Assembly (NCBI RefSeq): GCF_034427435.1
Contig: NZ_JAXQNP010000003.1
Location: forward strand, 1,054,001 to 1,118,000
Length of the DNA: 64,000 nt
Direction: 5' to 3'
Source: Nitrospirillum sp034427435
GTDB taxonomy: Bacteria; Pseudomonadota; Alphaproteobacteria; Azospirillales; Azospirillaceae
Positions 1 to 8,361 of this stretch are shown here, piece by piece. Each line of letters begins with the position of its first letter. Within the stretch, counting starts at the first letter, position 1. The translations under genes and the position numbers were made by a program. The notes below the pieces were generated by a model that was not told the DNA's origin, searched no databases, and worked only from the letters and a program-made list of their open reading frames with translations.

Positions 1-2
1 TC

Positions 3-686
3 TCCCTCTGGAGTGACGCGGAGGAAGATGTCGGGGCGGAACAGCGTTGGTCCGTGCTGCAGGCGGCCTTGGCGCCGGAAGCGCTGGCCCGTTTCCGCGC
101 CGCCCCTGCCCTGGTCGGCGCCGCCACCTTCCTGGCCCATTGGCATGAGGTGGGGGCTGACCGGAGTGCTGGCGCCGCGCTGGGGCGCTTGCTGGCGGCG
201 TGGTGGCCCGCCCGGCAGGGCCTGGTTCAGGGCCGTCGGGGAACCATCAGCCTGGCCATGGTCGAGGGTTCGGATACCTATGACGGGCCCACCCATCCCG
301 CCTATGCGGGCGGGCCGGTACTGATGCCGTCCATCGGGTTCCTCGGTCATGCGATGGAATACAGGCCCGACCGTCGCGATGGCTGGGTCGGCGCCTATCT
401 CAGGGCGGCAGAGCGCAGTTTGGACCGGGGTGAAGCCGTGTTGCGTCGATTGCGGGCGGCGGAGAGTGGATTGGCGGAGGCCCTGCGCCCCCGGCGGTCC
501 ACCTCGCGCGGGCCCCAGGTGGCGGCTTTCCTGCTGTCCCAACCCGTGGTGACATCCGGGCGCCTGGCCCAAGCCTTGGACATGAGTGGCACCGCCGCCC
601 GTAGCCTGCTGGATGCCCTGCACAGGGATCGCCTGTTGATGGAGATTTCCGGACGGGACGCCTACCGCGCCTATATTGTGGAATGA
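3..686 (+). CDS. DUF1612/HTH plasmid protein (RHE_PE00001-like), 5' end outside window
   Basis: The reading frame is open to the left edge of the window, so the start lies outside; an internal GTG at 54 is unlikely to be the true start. The C-terminal third has the layout I know from RHE_PE00001/DUF1612 proteins of rhizobial and Azospirillum plasmids: a basic RRSTSR stretch, then a winged-helix-like segment (PVVTSGRLAQALDMSGTAA) and a closing GRDAYRAYIV. In that family the closing motif is typically GRGRYRAWGI. Function is unknown; the HTH suggests DNA binding. It converges on parB with a terminator between, and lies beside partition-site-like repeats, which fits a plasmid-borne gene. Family assignment is from recalled motif similarity only. 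Confidence 0.7.
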   Translation, partial: SLWSDAEEDVGAEQRWSVLQAALAPEALARFRAAPALVGAATFLAHWHEVGADRSAGAALGRLLAAWWPARQGLVQGRRGTISLAMVEGSDTYDGPTHPAYAGGPVLMPSIGFLGHAMEYRPDRRDGWVGAYLRAAERSLDRGEAVLRRLRAAESGLAEALRPRRSTSRGPQVAAFLLSQPVVTSGRLAQALDMSGTAARSLLDALHRDRLLMEISGRDAYRAYIVE

Positions 687-724
687 ACCCAGGGGCGCCA
701 GCGCGGTTTTTCTGAAAAAACCTC

Positions 725-741
725 GGTAACCGTTTCCTTGA
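725..741 (+). repeat. Solo iteron copy beside the parS-like sites
   Basis: GGTAACCGTTTCCTTGA matches the iterons of the origin region (for example the one read on the minus strand at 3978-3994) at 15 of 17 positions. It lies between the two parS-like palindromes and about 2.5 kb from the main array. Confidence 0.55.
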
Positions 742-773
742 GCCCCCCTTTGCCCAGGCCCAGGCCGGAAATG

Positions 774-797
774 AAAAACCCCGCCACCAGGGCGGGG
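774..797 (-). terminator. Rho-independent terminator of parAB
   Basis: A 7-bp GC stem (CCCCGCC 779-785 and GGCGGGG 791-797, loop ACCAG) is followed, on the minus strand, by a run of five T. On the plus strand the T-run (808-813) is more distant, so the hairpin may also serve the converging upstream gene. Confidence 0.75.
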
Positions 798-846
798 TCG
801 TTCAAAGTTTTTTCAGAAAAACTGCGCTGCTGATAACGGGACGATC

Positions 847-1845
847 TCAGTCAGGAACATCCAAGCCACAGCGGCGCAAGGCATCCGGCAGTTGGGCAAA
901 AAGGGCATCCAGCGCCTGGGGGGGAAGACCGGCGGCCAAGCGCAGGATGGGACGTCCCTCGTGCAGGGACAGGCGCACCAGCACCTGGCCGGTCCGCGAC
1001 CGGATCACCCGCTCCCCGGCCATCTCCGGCTCCGCCGTCGGTTCGCCATGGGCCGCCACCATCAACGCCCGCAGCCGGGCACTGAAGCTCAGGCTGTCGT
1101 CCGCGCCCTTGCCGCTCAGCTCCGCGGCCACCTGTTCAACCCGGGTGGCCGCCTCATCGCTCTCCGCCATGAGGCGCGCCAGCTTGGCGCCGTCGCTGAT
1201 CTTCAGCGGCCGGGGATCATCCAGGGCCGCGACGACCGTGGGCGGCAGTTCAGCGAACTTCAGCAGGTTGGACAGGTGCCCCTTGCTGAAATCCAGCCGC
1301 TCCATCAATTCCGCCCGGCTCATGAGGCCCGTGTCCAAAACGGTCTTCAGCTGCACCGCGCGCTCATAGGCGGAGATGTCGGCGCGGGCTTCGTTCTCCT
1401 GCACCATCTTGATCAGCAGGTCGCGGTCATCGGCCTGCATCACCCGGGCCACCACCTTGCGACCGAGCTGTCGGCAGGCTGCCGTCCGACGGTGCCCGGC
1501 AATGAGTTCATACCCCTGCCCGTCCGCCGCCGGCCGCACCAGCACCGGGGCCAATTGGCCATGGCGCAGGATGTCCTGCACCAGCGTGGCGAACGCGGCA
1601 TCGGCGAAGGCGGCGACGTGCCGGTCCTGATACTGGGTGCTGTGGATGTCGGCCGGGTCCAGTTCCAGCAGCACCCGCCCACTGTCGCGCAGCGTCTCCA
1701 GCTCCTTGGCGCTGTCCTGGAACACGCTCTCGATCTGGTTGACGATCGGAATGGCCGAGCGTGGGGATGCCGGTCGCGCCGCCCGGGTGGCGGTCAGGTC
1801 GCCGATGGCGTTGTCCAGTTCGGCCATTCTGTCCTTGCGGCTCAT
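847..1845 (-). CDS. parB: ParB-family partition protein
   Basis: The product is 332 aa, the usual size for plasmid ParB/RepB proteins. The N-terminal half carries the ParB/Spo0J nuclease-like fold signatures: a YELIAGHRRTAA box, which is the CTP-binding motif of the family, followed by ENEARADISAYERA. A helix-turn-helix follows (MERLDFSKGHLSNLLKFAEL), expected to read parS. The C-terminal region would dimerise. The start ATG overlaps the parA stop as ATGA (1842-1845), so parA-parB is one translationally coupled operon. Its likely targets are the palindromes immediately downstream at 700-828. Its role is segregation of the replicon together with ParA. Confidence 0.93.
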   Translation of the reverse strand: MSRKDRMAELDNAIGDLTATRAARPASPRSAIPIVNQIESVFQDSAKELETLRDSGRVLLELDPADIHSTQYQDRHVAAFADAAFATLVQDILRHGQLAPVLVRPAADGQGYELIAGHRRTAACRQLGRKVVARVMQADDRDLLIKMVQENEARADISAYERAVQLKTVLDTGLMSRAELMERLDFSKGHLSNLLKFAELPPTVVAALDDPRPLKISDGAKLARLMAESDEAATRVEQVAAELSGKGADDSLSFSARLRALMVAAHGEPTAEPEMAGERVIRSRTGQVLVRLSLHEGRPILRLAAGLPPQALDALFAQLPDALRRCGLDVPD

Positions 1846-3098
1846 CGCGTTCCCTCCCGCGCCGGCGTGCGCTTCCAGATGTCCCAGATCACGCGTTCGA
1901 TCTCGGCGTTCACGTTGTTCAGATATTCCAGCCCCCGCTCATAGGTGCGGCGGTTCACATCGCTGGCTTCCAGTTCGTAATAGCTCTGCTTCAGGTTGCC
2001 GGCGCTATCCAACCCCGTGGTCAGGGCCATGCGGTTCTCCAGCAGCGTGTCAGCGAAGATGCTGCCCATCCACTTCACCAGTTGGCTCTGGTTCGTGTCA
2101 GCGGTCTGGTATTTGGAGACCAGCAGGCGCACGGCATCGAAGGTCTTCACCCGGCCCCCTTCGGCCTGCGCCAGGGTGGACAGCGTTTCATAGACCATGC
2201 GGAAGAACCGGCCGGCGGAGCTGAAGTCCAGCATGCTGGGCGGAATGGGGATCAGCAGGAAGTTCGCCGCCATGACGGCGTTGATCGACAGATAGCTGAG
2301 TGACGGTGGGCAGTCGCAGACGACGATGTCATAGTCCTGGTCGATGGTGGGCAGGGCGTCCGCCAGGATGCGCCAGAAACGCAGTTCCCGCTGGCGCATC
2401 TGCCGCACCGGCACCTCGAACTCCGTGGAATAAAGCCCCAGGTTCGCCGGGATGACGTCCAGCCCATCCCAATAGGTCTTCTGGATCAGCGGTCGCAGAT
2501 CGTTGATCCGCTGGCTGTCATCCAGGGTGAACAGCCGATACAGCGTATCCAGCCGGTCGAACTGTTCATCCGGCACGAAGCCGAACAGCGACGTGGCGCT
2601 GGCCTGGCTGTCCAGGTCGACCATCAACACCCGATAGCCTTGCAGGGCCAGGTACTGCGCCAGATGGACGGAGTGAGTGGTCTTGGCCGCACCGCCCTTG
2701 AAATTGGCGACGGTGATGACCGACAGCTTCTCCCCCGCCTCCCGATCGCGGCCCACGCGATAACGCACGTCACCGGTCTGCTGGAACAGCTGGCGGCGAA
2801 TCTGGTTCACCTCGGCCAGGGTGAAGCCGCGGCGGTTGTTGCCACCGATGACCGTGCCCTGGGGAAACTGCTCATTCTTCAGTAGGGCGCGCAGGTGGCT
2901 TTCCGAGATGCGGATCAGCCGGGCGGCTTCAGAGGTGGGGAACAGGCGCAGACTCTTGGCATGGCCGGGATAGGCCTGCACTTCGATGATCTTGCGCTGG
3001 ATGGCGTCGCAGCCTTCCGAGTGGTCGAGGAAGATTTGCAGGGGATCGTCGCCGGCCGGGATGTTGCTATCGGCGGGCGCGCTGACATCGGTGGTCAT
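1842..3098 (-). CDS. parA: ParA-family partition ATPase with N-terminal DNA-binding extension
   Basis: The product is 418 aa. Residues about 50-105 form a MerR-like winged HTH (TSEAARLIRISESHLRALLK, then GFTLAEVNQIRRQ), typical of type Ia ParA proteins that repress their own operon. The deviant Walker A box KGGAAKTT lies at residues 134-141, followed by VLMVDLDSQASAT and the Walker B-like DIVVCDCPPSLSYLS. It is the motor for plasmid segregation and acts on nucleoid DNA with ParB-parS. It is the first gene of the parAB operon. An inverted repeat about 110 bp upstream (3207-3228) is a candidate self-regulatory operator. A shorter start cannot be excluded, but the HTH supports the full length. 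Confidence 0.94.
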   Translation of the reverse strand: MTTDVSAPADSNIPAGDDPLQIFLDHSEGCDAIQRKIIEVQAYPGHAKSLRLFPTSEAARLIRISESHLRALLKNEQFPQGTVIGGNNRRGFTLAEVNQIRRQLFQQTGDVRYRVGRDREAGEKLSVITVANFKGGAAKTTHSVHLAQYLALQGYRVLMVDLDSQASATSLFGFVPDEQFDRLDTLYRLFTLDDSQRINDLRPLIQKTYWDGLDVIPANLGLYSTEFEVPVRQMRQRELRFWRILADALPTIDQDYDIVVCDCPPSLSYLSINAVMAANFLLIPIPPSMLDFSSAGRFFRMVYETLSTLAQAEGGRVKTFDAVRLLVSKYQTADTNQSQLVKWMGSIFADTLLENRMALTTGLDSAGNLKQSYYELEASDVNRRTYERGLEYLNNVNAEIERVIWDIWKRTPAREGTR

Positions 3099-3206
3099 TG
3101 GTGTATCCGAGGGGCTGCCAGAGATGGGCGGATAATGCCCAACCGCGATCCCGACGCCAACCGCGATCTTGAGGCAAATATGCGGATAACTGACGCATCA
3201 TCGATT

Positions 3207-3228
3207 TTTTGCCTATTAGGCGGCAAAA
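3207..3228. promoter_or_regulatory. Candidate parA operator (nested palindrome)
   Basis: TTTTGCC (3207-3213) pairs with GGCAAAA (3222-3228), and a perfect 11-bp palindrome GCCTATTAGGC (3211-3221) is nested inside. It lies about 110 bp upstream of parA, where autoregulatory ParA sites are expected. The operator role is inferred. Confidence 0.45.
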
Positions 3229-3270
3229 TTCGCTGATGGGATTTGAACAATTGGCCGAGCCCGTGTCGTC

Positions 3271-4090
3271 GGTAACTGTAACCTTGAAAGCCGGGCGATC
3301 GGGACTGGAAATCGCGACGATCTTTTCCTTGGCGGACCCCGATCTTCAAGGGAACGGATACCAATTTCCGATGCAGGGCGAAGGTGTTCAGAAATGGCGG
3401 ATTTCCTAGGTTTTTGCGGAAATACCGCTGACGAGCGCGCATCGATCGCAAAACGAGCTGAAGGCGAACGCCCGCTCTGGAACCCGCCAAGCCTGATCCC
3501 GGTCCCGCCCGCGACGCCGTGGGAAAGCTGGCCTGTGGATAGTTTCCTTAAAAGGATTCAGGGTTAAACAGATATAGGGTTTAACTGTTACGGCCTCAAA
3601 AAACATAGGTTTTACAAGGGCTTAAACAGGGGTTTGGTAACCATTCCCACGACTCCCGGTATCTGAACCCTGGGGCCGCGGACTCCAAACCCTCGGGCCT
3701 TGGGTCACCGAACCCTTGGCGGAAGGTTGCTGAACCCTGGTGCCGGGAAAATCGGTATCCGAACCCTTGAGGGAAATTGGGGCGAGTCGCCCGGAGTCGG
3801 TTGCCGTAGCCTTGATCTTGGTTGCCGTTCCCTCAAACTGGGTTGCGGTTCCCTTGAGTTTGGGGACTCCGGCGGGGCGGTTTCGGACTCTGATACCGCG
3901 ATCCGACTCACCCAGGCCCCGAGTCCGCCCGATTTACCGCCGCCGCGATGAGTTGGCCGAGTCCCCCGCCCGTCGATTCAAGGGATCGGTTACCCAAAGT
4001 CACGGGTTCGGATACTGATGCCTCCATCGACTCGGCGCCAACACCAGATTTTGGGGGTGGGCGTGCCAAAATCTCAAGGGATCGGCAACC
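3271..4090. repeat. Iteron array, 17-bp units in two orientations
   Basis: The consensus read by eye is GGTWDCCGAACCCTTGA. Plus-strand copies start at 3271, 3636 (degenerate), 3658, 3680 (degenerate), 3703, 3725, 3754, 3799, 3820, 3841 and 3879 (degenerate). Minus-strand copies occupy 3346-3362, 3978-3994, 4000-4016 and 4074-4090. The densest run is 3658-3857, where adjacent starts are about 21-23 bp apart (two helical turns) with wider gaps of 29 and 45. Such spacing suits cooperative binding of an initiator. The last inverted copies lie just upstream of the initiator gene, where they could also repress it. Confidence 0.82.
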
Positions 4091-4199
4091 GAATGCGCTT
4101 TTGCCGTTGGCGGCGATGAAGGGCCACGTTCATCATCCGAAGTCCGAACGCCCGATCCATGGTGGATGGGGCCTGCTTTGTGTGTGAAGGGTGGCGACA

Positions 4200-5210
4200 A
4201 TGGCGGGGACGACGACAGGGACTGCGGACAGGATTTCCGCCCCGTCCATGGTGGAAGCCCCCATGGCTGGGGCCCAATTGGCCCTGGCGCTGGATAGCCC
4301 CCTGATCGGGAAGGTGAAGAACGACCGTTTGGTCATGGTCTTCAACTTCTTCGCCCTCAGCAAGGAGACGGTGACCGAGTTGCCGGTCTACGACGACGGG
4401 ACCGTGCGTATCGAGGTCACCGGCACCAAACATGGCGTCGCCAACATCTGGGACAAGGAGGTGCTGATCTACCTCGTGTCCCTGATCCAGGACAAACTGA
4501 ACCGGGGCGAACCGGTCAGCCCCCGCCTGACCTTCACCGGCCATGACTTCTTCCGCGTCGTGGGCATCCACGCCACCAACACCGCCTATCAGCGGTTGGA
4601 GGACGCGCTCAAGCGCCTGCAGTCGACCCAGGTCCTGACCAACCTGGAGACGGGGGGCGAGGGGGAGACGGGCGCCTTCTCCTGGGTGCTGGACTACCGC
4701 ATCAACTACCGGCGGGACAAAGACGGCGGCAAGACCATGAAGTCGCTGACGGTGCAGCTGTGCGATTGGCTGTACCGCGCGGTGGTCAAGGACCGGAAGA
4801 TCCTCACCTACCACCCCGACTATTTCAAACTGTCGCCCACGGAAAAGCGGCTGTACGAGATCGCGCGCGCCCATTGCGGCAACCAGGGCGCCTTCAAGAT
4901 GAACATCGAGAAGCTGCGCCTGCGCGTCGGTGCCGAAAGCGACCTGAAGGTGTTCAAGGCCCGCCTGGTGGCTTTGGCCAAGAAGCGCCAGGCCCTGCCG
5001 GAATATGGCCTGACGGTGGTGGACCCCCGCCGCTGGGGCCGCGACCGCAACGCCCCGCCACCGCCCGGCCGCACGCCGCTGAAAAGCCACATGGTCTATT
5101 TCTTCCGCACCGACAGCCTGTCGGCCATGGCGCCCTTCGACCAGGCGCCGGAATTCCCCGACGCGCTGCCTGACATGATGATCGGCGACATGGACGGCTT
5201 GGCCGCCTGA
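4200..5210 (+). CDS. RPA-family plasmid replication initiator
   Basis: The product is 336 aa from ATG 4200. GAAGG at 4186-4190 is well spaced for this start, whereas a GTG at 4191 abuts it. The sequence reads like replication initiator protein A (PF10134): NDRLVMVFNFFALSKETVTELP, then a region ending in HDFFRVVGI, a YQRLEDALKRLQSTQV segment, and a second winged-helix-like half from YHPDYFKLSPTEKRLYEIAR. Proteins of this family initiate replication of secondary replicons in Azospirillum, Methylobacterium and relatives by binding iterons. The iteron field directly upstream supports this. Initiator synthesis is probably autoregulated by the inverted iteron copies at 3978-4090. Confidence 0.88.
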   Translation: MAGTTTGTADRISAPSMVEAPMAGAQLALALDSPLIGKVKNDRLVMVFNFFALSKETVTELPVYDDGTVRIEVTGTKHGVANIWDKEVLIYLVSLIQDKLNRGEPVSPRLTFTGHDFFRVVGIHATNTAYQRLEDALKRLQSTQVLTNLETGGEGETGAFSWVLDYRINYRRDKDGGKTMKSLTVQLCDWLYRAVVKDRKILTYHPDYFKLSPTEKRLYEIARAHCGNQGAFKMNIEKLRLRVGAESDLKVFKARLVALAKKRQALPEYGLTVVDPRRWGRDRNAPPPPGRTPLKSHMVYFFRTDSLSAMAPFDQAPEFPDALPDMMIGDMDGLAA

Positions 5211-5215
5211 CGTCG

Positions 5216-5250
5216 TGGTAACGGTCGTCGTCCGGCCGCGACCGTTACCA
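5216..5250. repeat. Inverted repeat after the initiator gene
   Basis: Perfect 12-bp arms TGGTAACGGTCG (5216-5227) and CGACCGTTACCA (5239-5250) surround an 11-base centre. There is no T-run, so a simple intrinsic terminator is not clear. The arm begins with the same GGTAAC as some iterons, so it could be a regulatory site. Confidence 0.5.
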
Positions 5251-5336
5251 ATCTTGCAATCTCACGACAGACATGGTGCAAGTCCCCCAATCCTGGCTGC
5301 GGGGCCCGGGACAGACCTGTCGTGAGGATTCTCTCT

Positions 5337-7436
5337 ATGCGTGATTTCCTGAAGGGGGCGCCCTTGAGCGCGCTGGCGGCGGCGGCTTTGGCCGGCCTCC
5401 TGCTGGCGCCCACGGTTGCGGGCGCCGATGAAGGCATGTGGACCTTCAACAATTTCCCCAGCGCCAAGGTGAAGCAGGCCTATGGCTTCAGCCCGGACCC
5501 GAAATGGCTGGAGCGGGTGCAGTTGGCCTCCGTCCGCCTGGCGCGCGGTTGCTCCGGCGCGTTCGTGTCGGCCAGCGGCCTGGTCCAGACCAACCACCAC
5601 TGCGCCCGCGCCTGCATCCAGCAGGTGTCCACGGCCGAGCACAACCACATCAAGGACGGCTTCACCGCGGCCGAGCTGAAGGATGAGGCCAAGTGCCCGG
5701 ACATGGAGGTCAACCAGCTGGTCCAGATCACCGATGTGACCCAGCGGGTGAACGCCGCCACCGCCGGCAAGGAAGGCGACGCCTTCTCCGCCGCGCTGAA
5801 GGAGGTGCAGGCCGCCATCCAGAAGGAATGCACCGGCGGCGCCGACGACACGCGCTGTGACGTGGTCGAGCTGTACCATGGCGGCGCGTACAACCTGTAT
5901 AAGTACCACCGCTATCAGGATGTCCGCCTGGTGTTCGCGCCGGAAGAGGACATCGCCTTCTTCGGTGGCGATCCGGACAATTTCGAATTCCCGCGCTATG
6001 ACCTGGACGTCTCCTACGTCCGTGTCTACGACAAGGACGGGAAGCCGCTGAACACCAAGGCCAACTATTTCCCCTACGCGTCCCATGACGCGAACGAGGG
6101 CGACCTGGTCTTCACCTCCGGCAACCCCGGCCGGACGGAGCGCCTGGACACCGTGGCCGAGCTGGAATACGACCGCGACCACGCCCTGCCCGACCGCCTG
6201 CTGTACCTGGCCGAACTGCGCGGCATCCTGCTGCAGTTCACCTCGCAGGGGGAAGAGAACGCCCGCATCGCCCGCACCAAGCTGTTCACGCTGGAGAACA
6301 GCTACAAGGCCCTGTACGGCGGCCTGCAGACCCTGGTTGACCCGGCGCTGATCGCCGCCAAGCGCAAGGACGAGGCGGAGCTGAAGGCCATCGTCGATGC
6401 CGACCCCGCGCTGAAGCAGCAGTATGGCGACCCCTGGGCCGCCATCGCCAAGTCGGTCGAGCATTTCGCCGTGGTGGCCACGCGCTACGACGTGCTGGAA
6501 GGGGGACGCAGCTTCACCCAGTCCGACATGTTCACCTTCGCCCGCAACCTGGTGCGCGCCGCGAGTGAACGGGCCCTGCCTGATGGCAAGCGCCTGCGCG
6601 AATACACCGACGCCAACTTCCCCTTCATCCGCCAGCGCCTGCTGTCCAACAGCCCGGTCTATCCGGAGCTGGAGCGGGTGCTGATGCGCATGCAGCTGGT
6701 CTACCTGCAGCGTCAGTTGGGCCCGGACGATCCGCTGGTGAAGAAGGTCTTCGGCAACCGCTCAGCGGAGCAGATCGCCGATGAACTGGTCAAGGGTTCC
6801 ACCCTGGGTGACCCGGCGGAACGCAAGCGCCTGCTGGAGGGGGGCCAGGCCGCCCTCGACGCCTCGACTGACCCCATGATCAAGTTCGCCAAGCTGGTCG
6901 ATGCCGATGCCCTGGCGGCCCGCCGGGATGTGGAGGCCAATGTGGCGGCCGTGCAGCAGAAGAACGCCGGCTATATCGCCCAGGCCATGTTCAAGGTTCA
7001 CGGCACGTCCATCTACCCGGATGCCACCTTCAGCCCCCGCGTCTCTTATGGCGCGGTGAAGGGGTATGAGCAGAACGGCCAGCATGTCGCCCCCTTCACC
7101 ACCATGGGCGGCACCTTTGAGCGCGCCACCGGCGCCTTGCCCTTCGCCCTGCCGGAAAGCTGGCTGAAGGCCAAGGGCGCCATCAACCCGTCGCAGAAAT
7201 TCGATGCCGTCAGCACCAACGACATCATCGGCGGCAACTCCGGTTCCCCCGTCATCAACAAGGACGCGGAAATCGTGGGCCTTATCTTCGATGGCAACAT
7301 CCAGTCGCTGGGTGGCGACTATGGCTACGACGGCTCGGTCAACCGCGCCGTCTGGGTCACGGTCGGCGCCTTGAAGGAGGCCTTGGCCAAGGTCTACCAC
7401 GCCAACCGCCTGGCCAAGGAATTGGCCGGCCACTGA
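5337..7436 (+). CDS. Secreted S46-family dipeptidyl peptidase (first copy)
   Basis: The product is 699 aa from ATG 5337, which has a GAGG ribosome site; a GTG at 5322 would spoil the signal peptide. A signal peptide (residues 1-30, ending AGA before DEGMW) sends it to the periplasm. S46 hallmarks are complete: TNHHC with His88 as catalytic base by analogy with TAAHC, FEFPRYDLDVSYVR where the family's catalytic Asp is expected, and GGNSGSPV with Ser635. In the DPP7/DPP11 family the residue 18 positions after the Ser sets specificity; here it is Gly (FDGN), as in DPP7, suggesting preference for hydrophobic P1 residues over Asp/Glu. The length matches the family. It would release dipeptides from oligopeptides. 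Followed by a strong terminator. Confidence 0.94.
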   Translation: MRDFLKGAPLSALAAAALAGLLLAPTVAGADEGMWTFNNFPSAKVKQAYGFSPDPKWLERVQLASVRLARGCSGAFVSASGLVQTNHHCARACIQQVSTAEHNHIKDGFTAAELKDEAKCPDMEVNQLVQITDVTQRVNAATAGKEGDAFSAALKEVQAAIQKECTGGADDTRCDVVELYHGGAYNLYKYHRYQDVRLVFAPEEDIAFFGGDPDNFEFPRYDLDVSYVRVYDKDGKPLNTKANYFPYASHDANEGDLVFTSGNPGRTERLDTVAELEYDRDHALPDRLLYLAELRGILLQFTSQGEENARIARTKLFTLENSYKALYGGLQTLVDPALIAAKRKDEAELKAIVDADPALKQQYGDPWAAIAKSVEHFAVVATRYDVLEGGRSFTQSDMFTFARNLVRAASERALPDGKRLREYTDANFPFIRQRLLSNSPVYPELERVLMRMQLVYLQRQLGPDDPLVKKVFGNRSAEQIADELVKGSTLGDPAERKRLLEGGQAALDASTDPMIKFAKLVDADALAARRDVEANVAAVQQKNAGYIAQAMFKVHGTSIYPDATFSPRVSYGAVKGYEQNGQHVAPFTTMGGTFERATGALPFALPESWLKAKGAINPSQKFDAVSTNDIIGGNSGSPVINKDAEIVGLIFDGNIQSLGGDYGYDGSVNRAVWVTVGALKEALAKVYHANRLAKELAGH

Positions 7437-7451
7437 GTGAGCCCTGGTACG

Positions 7452-7485
7452 AAGGCCCGCGGAATGCATTTCGCGGGCCTTTTTC
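7452..7485 (+). terminator. Rho-independent terminator after first S46 peptidase
   Basis: The stem AAGGCCCGCG (7452-7461) pairs with CGCGGGCCTT (7472-7481), followed by a T-run to 7485. Confidence 0.88.
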
Positions 7486-7669
7486 CATGCGCCGGGATCA
7501 CGGTGGGTAAACCAAATGCCGCACCTGCCACGCCGTCAGGTAACGGCCATAATTCCGTATTATAGGGGAAAGGTGGTCCCGAGCGCCCCGGGGCCCTTTC
7601 CGGAAGTGGTCAGGGGCGGTTTTGGCGGACGCCTGATGCGTCGGGCCCGCCGCCTGAAAGAGGATGATC

Positions 7670-8127
7670 ATGCAGCGCGTGTTCAAGGCACCGTTCCTGG
7701 TGATGATGTCGCTGGTGGTGGCCTTGCTGGCGCTGGCCGGCGGCAGCGCCCCGGCCGGGGCCCGCACCTTCGTCAGCGTGGGCATCGGCGTCGGCCCCTA
7801 TTGGCGGCCCGCGGGCTATTACGGCCCTTATTGGCATGACCCGTATTGGCGCTGGCGCAACCCCTACTGGGCGCCCTATCCCGCGGTCTACGCCCCCTAT
7901 TACGCCCCCCGCCCGTCTATGTGGCGCCCCCGCCGGTCGTGGTTCAGGCGCCTCCCCCGCCGCCGGTGGTGGTCGCCCCGCCTGTCCAGACGGTGGCGGC
8001 CAAGCCGGCCTATGACCAGTCCAATTGCCGCGAATACACCTCCACCATCACGGTGGCGGGACAGCCGACGCAGCAGGTGGGCACGGCCTGCCGGCAGCCG
8101 GATGGCTCCTGGCGCATCATGAACTGA
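7670..8127 (+). pseudogene. Small Tyr/Pro-rich secreted protein, single-base frameshift
   Basis: Two overlapping frames make one protein. The first (from ATG 7670, after AGAGG) gives a signal peptide ending PAGA and a WRPAGYYGPYWHDPYW-rich segment, then turns into an implausible Arg/Trp-rich tail. The frame one base back continues as PPPVYVAPPPVVVQAPPPPP and ends CREYTSTITVAGQPTQQVGTACR with a WRIMN terminus, a C-terminal pattern I know from proteobacterial surface proteins. One extra C in the C6 run at 7905-7910 would restore a single frame of about 152 codons. It is a recent mutation, a phase-variable tract or a sequencing error. Function is unknown; it would be a periplasmic or surface protein. 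It lies between the two S46 genes with its own terminator. Confidence 0.8.
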
Positions 8128-8191
8128 CCCCAGGGCGGGCCGCCGTTCCGGCCCGCCGCTGACCGATGGGCCGCTGATCGATGGAATGACG

Positions 8192-8220
8192 AAAGCCCCG
8201 GGCCGACGCCTGGGGCTTTT
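8192..8220 (+). terminator. Rho-independent terminator
   Basis: AAAGCCCC (8192-8199) pairs with GGGGCTTT (8212-8219) and runs into T. It ends the frameshifted small gene before the second S46 gene. Confidence 0.85.
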
Positions 8221-8361
8221 GCATAATCGTCCCCGGACTGTTTGCGTTTCCGTTACAAAATCCCGTCCCGTGCCGGGCCGCATTGGCGGTATGCTGACGC
8301 TTGTTCCACCCGGATCGGGAGGTCGGGGCGCAAGAACTGGGAACGGCATTCGAGGGACGGG

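Larger units (their letters stand above)
700..828. repeat. Long inverted repeat with two parS-like palindromes
   Basis: Two 23-base arms (700-722 and 806-828) match as inverted repeats at 21 of 23 positions. Each arm contains its own near-palindrome: GTTTTTCTGAAAAAAC at 706-721 and GTTTTTTCAGAAAAAC at 807-822. Both fit the GTTN10AAC outline of parS sites known from RepABC plasmids, although the central GC of that consensus is absent. The pair sits just downstream of the parB stop codon. Assignment as ParB-binding sites is inference from shape and location. Confidence 0.5.
3099..4199. other. Replication origin region between parA and the initiator gene
   Basis: This 1.1-kb stretch has no convincing gene. 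It contains the iteron array (3271-4090), a DnaA-box-like TGTGGATAG at 3534-3542 (8 of 9 to the consensus complement) and another, TGCGGATAA, at 3181-3189. A distinctly AT-rich segment (about 3538-3640) includes the inverted pair GTTAAAC (3563-3569) and GTTTAAC (3579-3585). DnaA boxes next to an AT-rich unwinding segment and iterons, upstream of an initiator gene, are the expected parts of an iteron-type plasmid origin. The boundaries are my estimate. Confidence 0.75.

Noticed and set aside
3658..3857. CRISPR-like regularly spaced repeats
   Set aside because: Units are 17 bp with 4-28 bp spacers and variable sequence, beside an initiator gene; they are iterons.
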